From NCBI GenBank assembly GCA_905214235.1, contig CAJMLF010000042.1:1-10465 (forward strand): 10,465 bases of DNA. The letters are read 5' to 3'. The notes beneath the pieces were generated by a model that was not told the origin of the DNA, did no database searches, and worked only from the letters and a program-made list of their open reading frames with translations. Positions 1 to 7,500 of this stretch are shown here, in pieces (position 1 is the first letter of the stretch; each line of letters starts with the position of its first letter). The translations under genes and the position numbers were made by a program. The stretch is from an uncultured bacterium. GTDB lineage: Bacteria; Bacillota; Bacilli; Lactobacillales; Lactobacillaceae.

Positions 1-37
1 GGCGTGAACCACAAGAAGCCGTGGTTCACGCCTTTTT
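1..37 (+). terminator. Rho-independent terminator of an upstream gene outside the window
   Basis: A perfect 12-bp stem (1-12 pairs with 21-32, GGCGTGAACCAC / GTGGTTCACGCC) with an 8-base loop is followed directly by five T at 33-37. It sits at the window edge, so the gene it ends lies to the left and is not visible. The T run on the right shows that it works for + strand transcripts. Confidence 0.85.
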
Positions 38-117
38 CATTTGTTTTCAATACGTGTCGTTATGGTGTGCTTACCAAAAATAGTGGGTGTGCTGTCGGTA
101 ATCCGTCGGGAGTTTCT

Positions 118-219
118 ATGAGATACCGCTTGGCACAGAAAGCACGTTGTAAAAAAATAACAATCGCTATCAAGTACCGAAGCAGGTGGCTTTGGTTGTT
201 AGCAGTCTTACCGAGATAA
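118..219 (+). CDS. Possible 33-residue cationic mini-protein (doubtful)
   Basis: The ATG at 118 is preceded by GGGAG at 109-113, a weak but correctly placed ribosome binding site, and the frame stays open for 33 codons. The predicted peptide has ten Lys/Arg and no Asp/Glu, and ends in a hydrophobic Trp/Leu-rich stretch (WLWLLAVLP). I do not recognise it. No promoter is obvious and the DNA also folds into a hairpin at 176-196, so it may be a structured RNA or a repeated intergenic sequence rather than a gene. A 33-codon frame is easily met by chance. Confidence 0.18.
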   Translation: MRYRLAQKARCKKITIAIKYRSRWLWLLAVLPR

Positions 220-298
220 TAAATAACGATTGAATTAGGGAAGAAAATTCAGTATCATTAGAAACTAAATGATGCAATCCAGTATTTAATATAGGAGG

Positions 299-334
299 AA
301 TAATCTAAGTTGGCTGACTTAGATTATTTTCTTT
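299..334 (+). terminator. Terminator-like hairpin in the intergenic gap
   Basis: A perfect 12-bp stem (299-310, AATAATCTAAGT, with 317-328) and a 6-base loop are followed by a T-rich tract (327-335, broken by one C). The stem is AT-rich, so it is weaker than the other terminators in the window. A perfect AGGAGG (293-298) lies directly in front of it, which is unusual for a plain terminator. It could end an unannotated short transcript from 60-300 or act as an attenuator. Confidence 0.5.
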
Positions 335-402
335 TAGGGCGGATTTTGTACTTATTCTCAGCCCTCTGTCGAACCCTTTTTCACCAATATTTGGAAATAT
401 GA
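310..402 (+). CDS. Possible 30-residue TTG-started peptide overlapping the hairpin (doubtful)
   Basis: A TTG at 310 lies 11 bases after a perfect AGGAGG (293-298), and the frame runs for 30 codons to TGA at 400-402. The peptide would start MADLDYFLLG and is hydrophobic in its middle. Its first codons form the loop and right arm of the 299-334 hairpin, so transcription termination would cut the message after about nine codons. It could be a leader peptide or a chance frame beside a fortuitous ribosome binding site. I do not recognise it. Confidence 0.15.
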   Translation: MADLDYFLLGRILYLFSALCRTLFHQYLEI

Positions 403-582
403 TGGCTTTTTCATGCTTACCTAGAGAATAAAAATCTATCTTTTGATAAAGGGTGGTCTCCTTCCTAATTCATTTCCTGAAGACAGAAAAGTGGTCCTGG
501 CCGCATCAGTACTAGAGTTGCTTTTTTATCGCGCTCTGGAATTAACCGTTTTATTTTCATCCTGACCATAATTTTCACTTCA

Positions 583-625
583 CCACAACATATAGTGTGT
601 CGGATGTCAACACTTTCTACTGGTT
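583..625 (+). promoter_or_regulatory. NrdR-box-like operator pair upstream of nrdD
   Basis: The 16-mer at 583-598 (CCACAACATATAGTGT) agrees at 14 of 16 places with the NrdR box as I remember it (ACAC-A/T-ATATAT-A/T-GTGT). A weaker copy at 610-625 (ACACTTTCTACTGGTT) agrees at about 11 of 16. NrdR is the repressor of ribonucleotide reductase genes and normally binds two boxes near the promoter. Here the weaker box covers the -35 area of the nrdD promoter. The start-to-start distance of 27 bp is shorter than the usual ~31-32 bp, so the second box is uncertain. Confidence 0.55.
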
Positions 626-631
626 GTATTT

Positions 632-640
632 TGCGATAAT
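632..640 (+). promoter_or_regulatory. nrdD promoter, extended -10
   Basis: TGCGATAAT at 632-640 reads as an extended -10 (TG, one base, then GATAAT, one mismatch to TATAAT). No good -35 is seen at the expected distance, which is usual for extended -10 promoters. Transcription would begin near 647 and leave a leader of about 28 bases before the nrdD start. The site lies just downstream of the NrdR-like boxes, as expected for repression. Confidence 0.5.
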
Positions 641-674
641 ATAAAACTGTTAAATTTGAAAGGGGAAACATAAA

Positions 675-2912
675 ATGAAGGTCCAAATTATTGATAAACA
701 AGATTTAAATAACCTTGCCAAGCTGAAGGTTATTAAACGTGACGGGACCAAGACCTCCTTTTATGCATACAAAATCGATTTAGTATTAAATGCACTTAAA
801 GCCGACGACAAGACTAAGCACCTTGTCTACATGACAATTTTTGATGCATTAATCGATGAAGAAGAGGTTCCCGTCACGACCATTGCTAAGCTGTTCATTG
901 AAGGGCTGCAAAAGGCCGGTCACGAGGATTTAGCCCAACAATTTACTGACTACCGGAAAAAGGATGAGGAAGCCTTTGCCGAGGCCACTAACCCGCAACA
1001 CAAGCTGGAACAACTCTTCGGGCGTAAGGACCAGGTTGTCCACGAAAATGCCAACAAGGATAGCCGGGTTTTTAACACCCAACGGGACCTCGAAGCGGGG
1101 GTTGTTAGCCGGGCCCTCGGACTGCGGATGCTACCGGGCATCGTTGCCAAGGCCCACCTCCGTGGTGACATTCACTGGCACGACCTTGACTACTCCCCAG
1201 TTACACCGGAAACTAACTGCTGCCTGATTGACTTTGACGAAATGTTCAAGAATGGCTTCAAGATTGGGAATGCCTGGGTTTCCTCCCCCCGGTCCATCCA
1301 GACCGCTACCGCGCAGATGTCCCAAATCATTGCTAACGTTGCCTCCTTACAATATGGTGGCTGTTCTGCCAACCGGGTCGACCAACTGCTCGAACCATAC
1401 GCTAAGATCAACTACGAAAAGCATATGAAGGATGCCGAAAAGTGGATTGCTCCGGATAAGCGAGAAGCCTTCGCCAAGGAAAAGACCAAGAAGGACATCT
1501 ATGACGCCATGCAGGCCCTCGAATACGAGATCAACACCCTGTACTCCAGTCAGGGGCAAACCCCATTTACGACCATTAACTTTGGCCTGGGGACTAGCTG
1601 GATCTCACGGGAGATTCAAAAGGCCATCCTGAAGATTCGGATTAAGGGCCTTGGTAAGGAACACCGGACCGCAATCTTCCCAAAGTTGATTTTTACCCTG
1701 AAGCGGGGACTCAATCTGAACCCTGGTGATCCTAACTACGACATTAAGCAACTGGCCCTCGAGTGCTCCACTAAGCGGATGTACCCCGACCTCTTGATGT
1801 ACGACAAGATTAAGGAAATCACCGGAAGCTTCAAGACACCGATGGGCTGCCGTTCCTTTTTGCAAGGGTGGACCGACCCCAAGACCGGTAAGGAGGTTAA
1901 CTCCGGACGGATGAACCTCGGCGTGGTAACCGTCAACCTGCCCCGGATTGCCCTCGAAGCCCATGGTGACAAGCGACTCTTCTGGGAAATCTTCAAGGAA
2001 AAGATGAACATCTGCAAGATTGCCCTCGATTACCGGATCAAGCGGACCAAGGAAGCCAAACCAGAAAACGCACCGCTCCTCTACATGTACGGTGCCTTTG
2101 GTAAGCGGCTGAAGCGGACCGACAGTGTTGACGAGGTCTTTAAGAACAGCCGGGCCACGGTTTCTTTGGGTTACATTGGCCTGTACGAAGTCTGCACGAC
2201 CTTCTACGGCCCTAACTGGGAGCACAATAAGGAAGCTCATGACTTCGCCGTTTCCATTACCAAGGCCATGCACGACCTTTGTGCTAGGTGGGAAGACGAG
2301 GAAGGCTACCACTTTAGCCTGTACTCAACGCCTGCGGAATCTTTGACCGATACCTTCTGCCAGGATGATATTAAGAAGTTTGGCCGGGTTGAAGACGTTA
2401 CGGACAAGGAATACTACACCAACAGTTTCCACTACGATGTCCGCAAGCACCCAACCCCGTTTGAGAAGCTGGAGTTTGAAGAGGACTTCCCATACCAAGC
2501 AGCGGGGGGCTTCATCCACTACTGCGAATACCCGAACCTGCGGCAAAATCCTAAGGCCCTAGAAGCGGTCTGGGACTGGGCTTACGACCATGTCGGCTAC
2601 CTGGGAACTAATACCTCAATTGACCAGTGCTTCAAGTGTGGTTTCAAGGGTGAATTTGAAGCGACTGAACGGGGCTTCAAGTGCCCACAATGTGGTAACT
2701 CCGACCCGGCAACTTGTGACGTTGTCAAGCGGACCTGTGGCTACCTGGGGAACCCCCAGCAGCGGCCAATGGTTCATGGCCGGCACGAGGAAATCATTCA
2801 CCGGGTTAAGCACATGAGCCCGTCCATGATCAAGTCTGCCGCCCAGTTCGAAACTTCACGGCAGGGTGACCGGCGTGAGGCGCACGCATCAATCAAGGGA
2901 AAACAAATCTAA
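675..2912 (+). CDS. nrdD: Anaerobic (class III) ribonucleoside-triphosphate reductase, large subunit
   Basis: This enzyme reduces ribonucleoside triphosphates to deoxyribonucleotides without oxygen, using a glycyl radical installed by NrdG. The 745 residues fit the family. In order: an ATP-cone regulatory domain at about residues 17-100 (starting VIKRDGT); the catalytic barrel with candidate active-site cysteines C230 (GGCSANR) and C364 (ECSTKRMYPD); a C-terminal zinc site with two CxxC pairs (C652, C655, C670, C673); and the glycyl-radical motif RTCGYLG, with G689 as the likely radical site. The ATG is preceded by AAAGGGG at 659-665, a strong ribosome binding site. The gene is first in an operon with nrdG, whose ribosome binding site overlaps its stop codon. 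NrdR-like boxes upstream suggest repression when nucleotides are plentiful. No frameshift or missing key residue is seen. Confidence 0.97.
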   Translation: MKVQIIDKQDLNNLAKLKVIKRDGTKTSFYAYKIDLVLNALKADDKTKHLVYMTIFDALIDEEEVPVTTIAKLFIEGLQKAGHEDLAQQFTDYRKKDEEAFAEATNPQHKLEQLFGRKDQVVHENANKDSRVFNTQRDLEAGVVSRALGLRMLPGIVAKAHLRGDIHWHDLDYSPVTPETNCCLIDFDEMFKNGFKIGNAWVSSPRSIQTATAQMSQIIANVASLQYGGCSANRVDQLLEPYAKINYEKHMKDAEKWIAPDKREAFAKEKTKKDIYDAMQALEYEINTLYSSQGQTPFTTINFGLGTSWISREIQKAILKIRIKGLGKEHRTAIFPKLIFTLKRGLNLNPGDPNYDIKQLALECSTKRMYPDLLMYDKIKEITGSFKTPMGCRSFLQGWTDPKTGKEVNSGRMNLGVVTVNLPRIALEAHGDKRLFWEIFKEKMNICKIALDYRIKRTKEAKPENAPLLYMYGAFGKRLKRTDSVDEVFKNSRATVSLGYIGLYEVCTTFYGPNWEHNKEAHDFAVSITKAMHDLCARWEDEEGYHFSLYSTPAESLTDTFCQDDIKKFGRVEDVTDKEYYTNSFHYDVRKHPTPFEKLEFEEDFPYQAAGGFIHYCEYPNLRQNPKALEAVWDWAYDHVGYLGTNTSIDQCFKCGFKGEFEATERGFKCPQCGNSDPATCDVVKRTCGYLGNPQQRPMVHGRHEEIIHRVKHMSPSMIKSAAQFETSRQGDRREAHASIKGKQI

Positions 2913-2924
2913 GGAAGAGGCTTA

Positions 2925-3512
2925 ATGGCAGAGAACAAGCAAACGCAACAACCAAATAATCCTAAGCCCAAGGAGTGGCTGGCTGCGGACCACTCCCTCC
3001 AATACGTGGCGGACTACAAGCCCTTTAACTTCGTCGATGGGGAAGGGGTACGGTGCAGCATTTACGTCAGCGGCTGCCTCTTTAACTGTCCAGGCTGCTA
3101 CAACAAGGCGGCCCAGAACTTCCACTACGGGCAGCCTTACACCCAGGAGCTGGAAGACCAGATCATGGAAGATCTTTCCCATGACTATGTACAGGGCCTG
3201 ACCCTGTTGGGTGGTGAACCCTTCTTAAATACTCAGGTCTGCCTGAAGCTGGTTCACCGCCTGCGCAAAGAGTTCGGCCATGATAAGGACATTTGGTCCT
3301 GGACTGGCTACACCTGGGAAGAGTTGCAAAAGGAGTCCGCTGATAAGCTGGAGCTTCTCCACAACCTTGATATCCTGGTTGACGGCCGCTTCATCCTTGC
3401 TAAGAAGGACCTGACCCTTCAGTTTCGGGGGAGTTCTAACCAGCGGATCATTGACGTTCCCAAGTCACTTGATGCGGGGCATGTCGTCATCTGGGACAAG
3501 CTTGTCCACTAA
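2925..3512 (+). CDS. nrdG: Anaerobic ribonucleotide reductase activating protein (radical SAM)
   Basis: NrdG uses a [4Fe-4S] cluster and S-adenosylmethionine to make the glycyl radical on NrdD. The cluster motif CxxxCxxC is clear (C51, C55, C58 in CLFNCPGC), preceded by FVDGEGVRCSIYVSG. The glycine-rich SAM-binding segment LTLLGGEPF follows at about residues 88-96, and a WSWTGYTWEEL block lies further on. At 195 residues it is slightly longer than many family members because of a polar Gln/Asn/Pro-rich N-terminal stretch of roughly 20 residues. The ATG lies 5 bases after GGAAGAGG, which begins right at the nrdD stop, so the two genes are tightly coupled. The next gene starts 14 bases after its stop. 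Confidence 0.96.
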   Translation: MAENKQTQQPNNPKPKEWLAADHSLQYVADYKPFNFVDGEGVRCSIYVSGCLFNCPGCYNKAAQNFHYGQPYTQELEDQIMEDLSHDYVQGLTLLGGEPFLNTQVCLKLVHRLRKEFGHDKDIWSWTGYTWEELQKESADKLELLHNLDILVDGRFILAKKDLTLQFRGSSNQRIIDVPKSLDAGHVVIWDKLVH

Positions 3513-3526
3513 GGGGGCTGGTTTTC

Positions 3527-4396
3527 GTGACTAAATCAGTTGTCAATTGGGCTGGCGAGCCAGCGTGGTTGACTAAGAAAAGGCAGCTAGCGCAGGTATT
3601 GCAGGACCGCCTGCCAAAGCTTAAGGGTCAGGAACAATGGCTGCCCTGGCAAGCAGAAACAGGTGGTTACCAGGAAAACTGGTTGGTACACCAGGGACGT
3701 GATCTTGTGGCTATTCCCCTGGCCCAGGCCGTCGGTGACTACTCAGCCCTTCTTCAGGAAAACCTAATGGAAAAGGGAATCAGCTGGCAGGATAACCAGT
3801 TGTTTGCGGCCCACCTTGCTAACCTGGACGGGGGCCAGTTTATTTACGTCCCCAGTGACCATGATATTGACTTGCCCATTACCTTTGCGCCCCGGGGAAT
3901 GATGACCAACCCGCAAAACGTAATTATTGTGGGGGCCAACAGTAAGGTTACCCTGGTCGAAAAGATGATGGTCAAGAGTGCCCAACCACTGTTTGCGGAC
4001 ACGGCGATTCTTGTCGGGGCCAACGCAAAGGTATGTTTCACGCAAGTCAACCAGTTACGGGCCCCGGTAATTTTCCAAGGGTTGAGCCTCTACCAGGCGC
4101 GCGGTGCGCAGGTAAAGACAAAGTTGACGATGGAAAACGAGGGCGACGTCACTATCAGGCTAAGCAACTTCTTGGATGGGGATGGCAGCCAGTGGACAAC
4201 CACGGCGGTGCTTAATCCCCGCCGCTATGGTAAGTACCACTTCAGTCCCCAGGTTGATGGCTTCGGTAAGAATAGCCAGGCGGTGTTGACCACCTACCTT
4301 GACGAGCGGCAGGGGGGCAGCATCACCCGGGAGCCGTTTAAGCCCACTAGTGGGGAACCTTTAAAGACAAGTGAACGGGTTATTAACACTAAATAA
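3527..4396 (+). CDS. Short SufB/SufD-like iron-sulfur assembly protein
   Basis: The 289-residue protein resembles SufB/SufD, the beta-helical scaffold proteins of SUF iron-sulfur cluster assembly. Family signs are the N-terminal EPAWLTKKRQ (residues 11-20), GGQFIYVPSD (102-111) entering the beta-helix, and the NVIIVGANSKVTLVE strand pattern (131-145), repeated as AILVGANAKV (160-169). Typical SufD proteins have about 400 residues or more. This one stops at LKTSERVINTK and lacks the C-terminal part with the conserved His-containing cluster-assembly segment. It starts with GTG, supported by AAGGGGG at 3511-3517 nine bases upstream. It is the last gene of the nrdDG operon and no sufB, sufC, sufS or sufU is in the window. 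A role in supplying or protecting the NrdG cluster is inferred from position only. Confidence 0.78.
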   Translation: MTKSVVNWAGEPAWLTKKRQLAQVLQDRLPKLKGQEQWLPWQAETGGYQENWLVHQGRDLVAIPLAQAVGDYSALLQENLMEKGISWQDNQLFAAHLANLDGGQFIYVPSDHDIDLPITFAPRGMMTNPQNVIIVGANSKVTLVEKMMVKSAQPLFADTAILVGANAKVCFTQVNQLRAPVIFQGLSLYQARGAQVKTKLTMENEGDVTIRLSNFLDGDGSQWTTTAVLNPRRYGKYHFSPQVDGFGKNSQAVLTTYLDERQGGSITREPFKPTSGEPLKTSERVINTK

Positions 4397-4399
4397 CTT

Positions 4400-4431
4400 A
4401 AAACAGGCTTCAGCGAATGGAGCCTGTTTTT
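4400..4431 (+). terminator. Terminator of the nrdD-nrdG-sufD-like operon
   Basis: A perfect 10-bp stem (4400-4409, AAAACAGGCT, with 4421-4430) can extend by two more pairs into its 11-base loop and leads into a T tract (4427-4431, then G and TTTT). It begins four bases after the operon's last stop codon. The earliest in-frame ATG of the next gene (4417) lies inside its loop, which argues against that ATG as a start. Confidence 0.87.
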
Positions 4432-4447
4432 GTTTTAAATAAAACAA
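4430..4447. repeat. 8-bp inverted repeat overlapping the gtfB -35 region
   Basis: TTGTTTTA (4430-4437) and TAAAACAA (4440-4447) are perfect reverse complements separated by two A. The palindrome lies between the terminator and the -10 element, covering the place where the -35 would be. It could be an operator or simply AT-rich sequence shared with the terminator's T tract. Confidence 0.3.
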
Positions 4448-4469
4448 GTAATCGTTTTCGGCGTATAAT
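4441..4469 (+). promoter_or_regulatory. gtfB promoter
   Basis: A perfect -10 hexamer TATAAT lies at 4464-4469. At 17-bp spacing the -35 would be AAAACA (4441-4446), a poor match (three of six), so an activator or the flanking sequence may matter. Transcription would begin near 4476 and give a leader of about 34 bases. Confidence 0.5.
4447..4460 (+). promoter_or_regulatory. cre-like (CcpA) site in the gtfB promoter
   Basis: AGTAATCGTTTTCG fits the catabolite-responsive element consensus TGNAANCGNTNNCA at every conserved position except the first and last base, and it fits equally well on the other strand. It ends three bases before the -10 hexamer, so bound CcpA would block RNA polymerase. 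Repression in glucose-rich conditions would make sense for an enzyme that works on starch and maltodextrins. A single computed-by-eye match is weak evidence. Confidence 0.4.
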
Positions 4470-4509
4470 TAACAGTGGCTTAATGCTAATTGTTTTGGGA
4501 GGGTACTTT

Positions 4510-7500
4510 ATGGAAATCAAAAAACACTACAAACTGTATAAAGATGGTAAGCAGTGGGTCACGGCCGCCGTTGCTACGGTAGCGGCCTCCACCGCCCTAT
4601 TAATGGGTGGCGTTGTCCACGCTGACCAAGAAACAACTAACACTCAACCACAAACCGGTACGACTAATCAATTAGCAACCATTAGCAACCAGGCACAGTC
4701 AAAGACCGTTACCCTTACTAATGACTCTACTAATAATACGTCAACCCAGGATTATGATCATCAGGACAACGGGTCCTATGGGAACCTGGATTCGGCTAAC
4801 TTCAACAATAATGAACTACAAGTATCTGGTTGGCAGGCTACTAACCAAGCCGCCAATAAGAACTACCGGTACGTAATCGCCTTCGATGCCACCACTAATA
4901 CTGAGCTGGGGCGGACCCAGGTTAACAGTGTTGCCCGGCCAGACGTTAAGAACGTCCACAATGTCTACAACGCCGGCGAATCAGGCTTCAATGCATCGAT
5001 TAAGGTAAACTATGATAAGATGCAGAGCTACCGGGATGCCATCCGGATTATTAGCCGCTACAGTGGCCAACCAGACGGTAATTCCGACTACGTTGACTGG
5101 GAATCCCAGCCAATTGTCTTCAATGACAGCAACCAGGGTTACCTGGATGATTTCACCGTTAACAATGGCCAACTTCATGTCAGCGGCTGGAACTCCACAA
5201 ACCAGGCAATCCAAAAGGGTTACCACTACATCATCCTGTTTGACCAAACAACCGGCCGCGAGGTTACCCGCCAGCTAGTCAAGACTGGCCAGGACCGTCC
5301 AGACGTGGCCAAGGTCCACCCGGAAATTGTCAATGCCAATAAGTCCGGCTTTGATGTCAACTTTGCAACGGCCAACCTAAATATCAACCACCGCTACCAA
5401 ATCATCAGCCGGTACAGCACCGGTGCCAATGGTGAGGGGCAAAATGCTGACTTGTGGTTTGCCGCTAAGTCGTTTGCACCGGTTAACCAAAGCAACCAGG
5501 GTTACCTGGACGGAATCAACTTTAGCAATGGCTCACTGGCGGTTTCCGGCTGGCACGCCACCGACTTTTCTAACATCGAAGGCAACCATTTCCTGATCTT
5601 GTATGACCAAACGGCCAACAAGCAGGTTGGCCTTGCTAAGGCCACCAGCGTCACTCGGACGGACGTTGCCAAGGCCTACCCAACCGTCAAGTCAGCGCTG
5701 AATGCCGGCTTTACAGGGGCCTTTGCTGCTAATGGCCTGCAGAGTGGGCACACCTATGCAGTGGTCAGTCGCTACTCAACCGACGCCAATGGTAATGGTA
5801 ACGATGGCTTCCACACTGACTTCTGGTCCGCACCATTTACCCTGAACCAGACGGCCTTTAGTGTTGACAATGTTGCGATGACCAACGATGGTCTCCACGT
5901 TACTGGTTGGATGGCTAGTGATAACCAGCTCCAGCAGCCTAATGCTTACCTCTTCGTTATGAACAATGGCAAGGAAGTTGCTCGGCAGAAGCTTACCTTG
6001 ACAGGGCGTCCAGACGTCGCCAAGGTTTACCCAACCATTTACAACAGTGGAAAGAGCGGCTTTGACACCACCATCAAACTGAGTGCCGACCAACTCAACC
6101 AGCTGAACGGCCAAATGCAGGTAATATTGCGGTTTGTCAACAGCAACGATGGTAACCCCGGTAACAATGGGGTTACCGACCAGTACAGTGGTAACTACGC
6201 AACCAACGCCGGAAACTTTGACTATGTAAAGGTTAATGGCAACCAACTTGAATTCAGTGGTTGGCACGCTGCTGACCAAAGCAGTACCCACCCTTACCAA
6301 TGGATCATTGTCTTGGCAAACGGTAAGGAAGTTTACCGGGCCCGGATTGACCAGCACGGGATCATTGACCAAGCACGGACCGACGTTGCCAAGGTCTATC
6401 CAGCAATTAATAATAGTGACAAGGCCGGGTTCCAAGGTCGCCTGACGCTGAATAACAGTATCACGAACGCCAAAGTTCAACTGGTTCACCGCTTCTCCAC
6501 TGATGGGACCCACGGTGAAAGCGGCAATAATATTGACTACTGGTCAGAGACGCTCCCTGTTACGGCCAACTACCAAAAAGATAACGATGGGGCGATGGTT
6601 ACTATCCGTGGTGCAATTGAGAACGGGAAGTTCAATATTTACGACATGCGGACGAACAAGCTCATCAAGAGTCTTGATGCTGGTACCTGGGAGAACCTCG
6701 CCTACTCACTGGATACAAACTCCATCAACAATGTCGATGGTTACTTGAGCTACACCGGCTGGTACCGGCCAATTGGGACCAGTCAAGACGGCAAGACATG
6801 GTACAAGACCGGGGCAGGTGACTGGCGGCCAATCCTGATGTACGCATGGCCAAGTAAGGATGTTCAGGCCCAGTTCATCAAGTACTTCGTTGCTCACGGC
6901 TACACTAACGAAGGCTATGGACTGACTAATGCCGGAGTTGCGAACCTATCAGCCAACACCGACACGAAGACGCTGAACGACTACTCGCAAAACCTGCGTT
7001 ACGTAATTGAACAGAGCATTGCAGCGAATAAGAGTACCAGCAAACTTGCCAATGATGTGAACGCCTTTATGCAGACGGTGCCTTCACTTTCGGCCGCTTC
7101 TGAGCTGCCATTGGCCAACAGTTCTTCCTTTGATGACCAGCTGATTTTTGTCAACAATAACTCCAGCGACCAAACTAAGGGGAACACGAGCAACGCCGAT
7201 AGTAACTACCGGCTGATGAACCGGACCCTGAACAATCAACGGGGGAACACCCGCTTCAGTCCAGAGCTGCTGGTTGGCAACGACATTGATAACTCTAACC
7301 CCGTTGTTCAGGCGGAAAACCTGAACTGGGAATACTTCCTGCTCAACTACGGGAAGCTGATGGGTTACAACGCCGATGGTAACTTTGATGGTTTCCGGGT
7401 CGACGCTGCCGACAACGTGGACGGGGATGTCCTTGATCAGTTAGGCCAGTTGATGAATGACCTTTACAACACCAAGGGTAACCAGACTAACGCAAACAAC

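Larger units (their letters stand above)
38..582. other. Gap without a recognisable gene
   Basis: No protein or RNA family is recognised here. The part from about 220 to 580 is clearly more AT-rich than the genes. Visible items are two + strand mini-ORFs with ribosome-binding-site-like sequences (118-219 and 310-402), a small hairpin at 176-196 (8-bp stem with one G-U pair, 5-base loop), a 7-bp long-range complement (95-101 with 208-214), and a terminator-like hairpin at 299-334. On the minus strand about 53 codons from roughly 305 to 466 are open but have no ATG, GTG or TTG start with a ribosome binding site. That could be a decayed gene or chance. The ORF that starts at position 4 begins inside the terminator stem and is very unlikely to be translated from there. 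Confidence 0.5.

Noticed and set aside
4..219. 71-codon ORF starting at position 4
   Set aside because: Its start lies inside the perfect terminator stem at 1-32 and has no ribosome binding site; only the internal ATG at 118 is conceivable.
465..701. Minus-strand 78-codon ORF across the nrdD promoter
   Set aside because: It overlaps the nrdD start, promoter and NrdR-like boxes, shows no ribosome binding site and no recognisable domain. It may at most be part of a decayed gene.
1605..2312. Minus-strand 235-codon ORF inside nrdD
   Set aside because: A shadow of the well-supported nrdD frame, caused by its codon pattern; no independent start signal or family features.
3100..3512. nrdG as pyruvate formate-lyase activase
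   Set aside because: Both have CxxxCxxC, but the short length and the position directly after nrdD fit NrdG.
5776..6513. Minus-strand 245-codon ORF inside gtfB repeats
   Set aside because: A shadow frame opposite the RDV repeats; low-complexity Val/Gly/Asn-rich product and no ribosome binding site.
4780..6570. Repeat region as a CRISPR array or satellite DNA
   Set aside because: The repeats are 117-121 codons long, diverged, in frame and match known RDV protein repeats.
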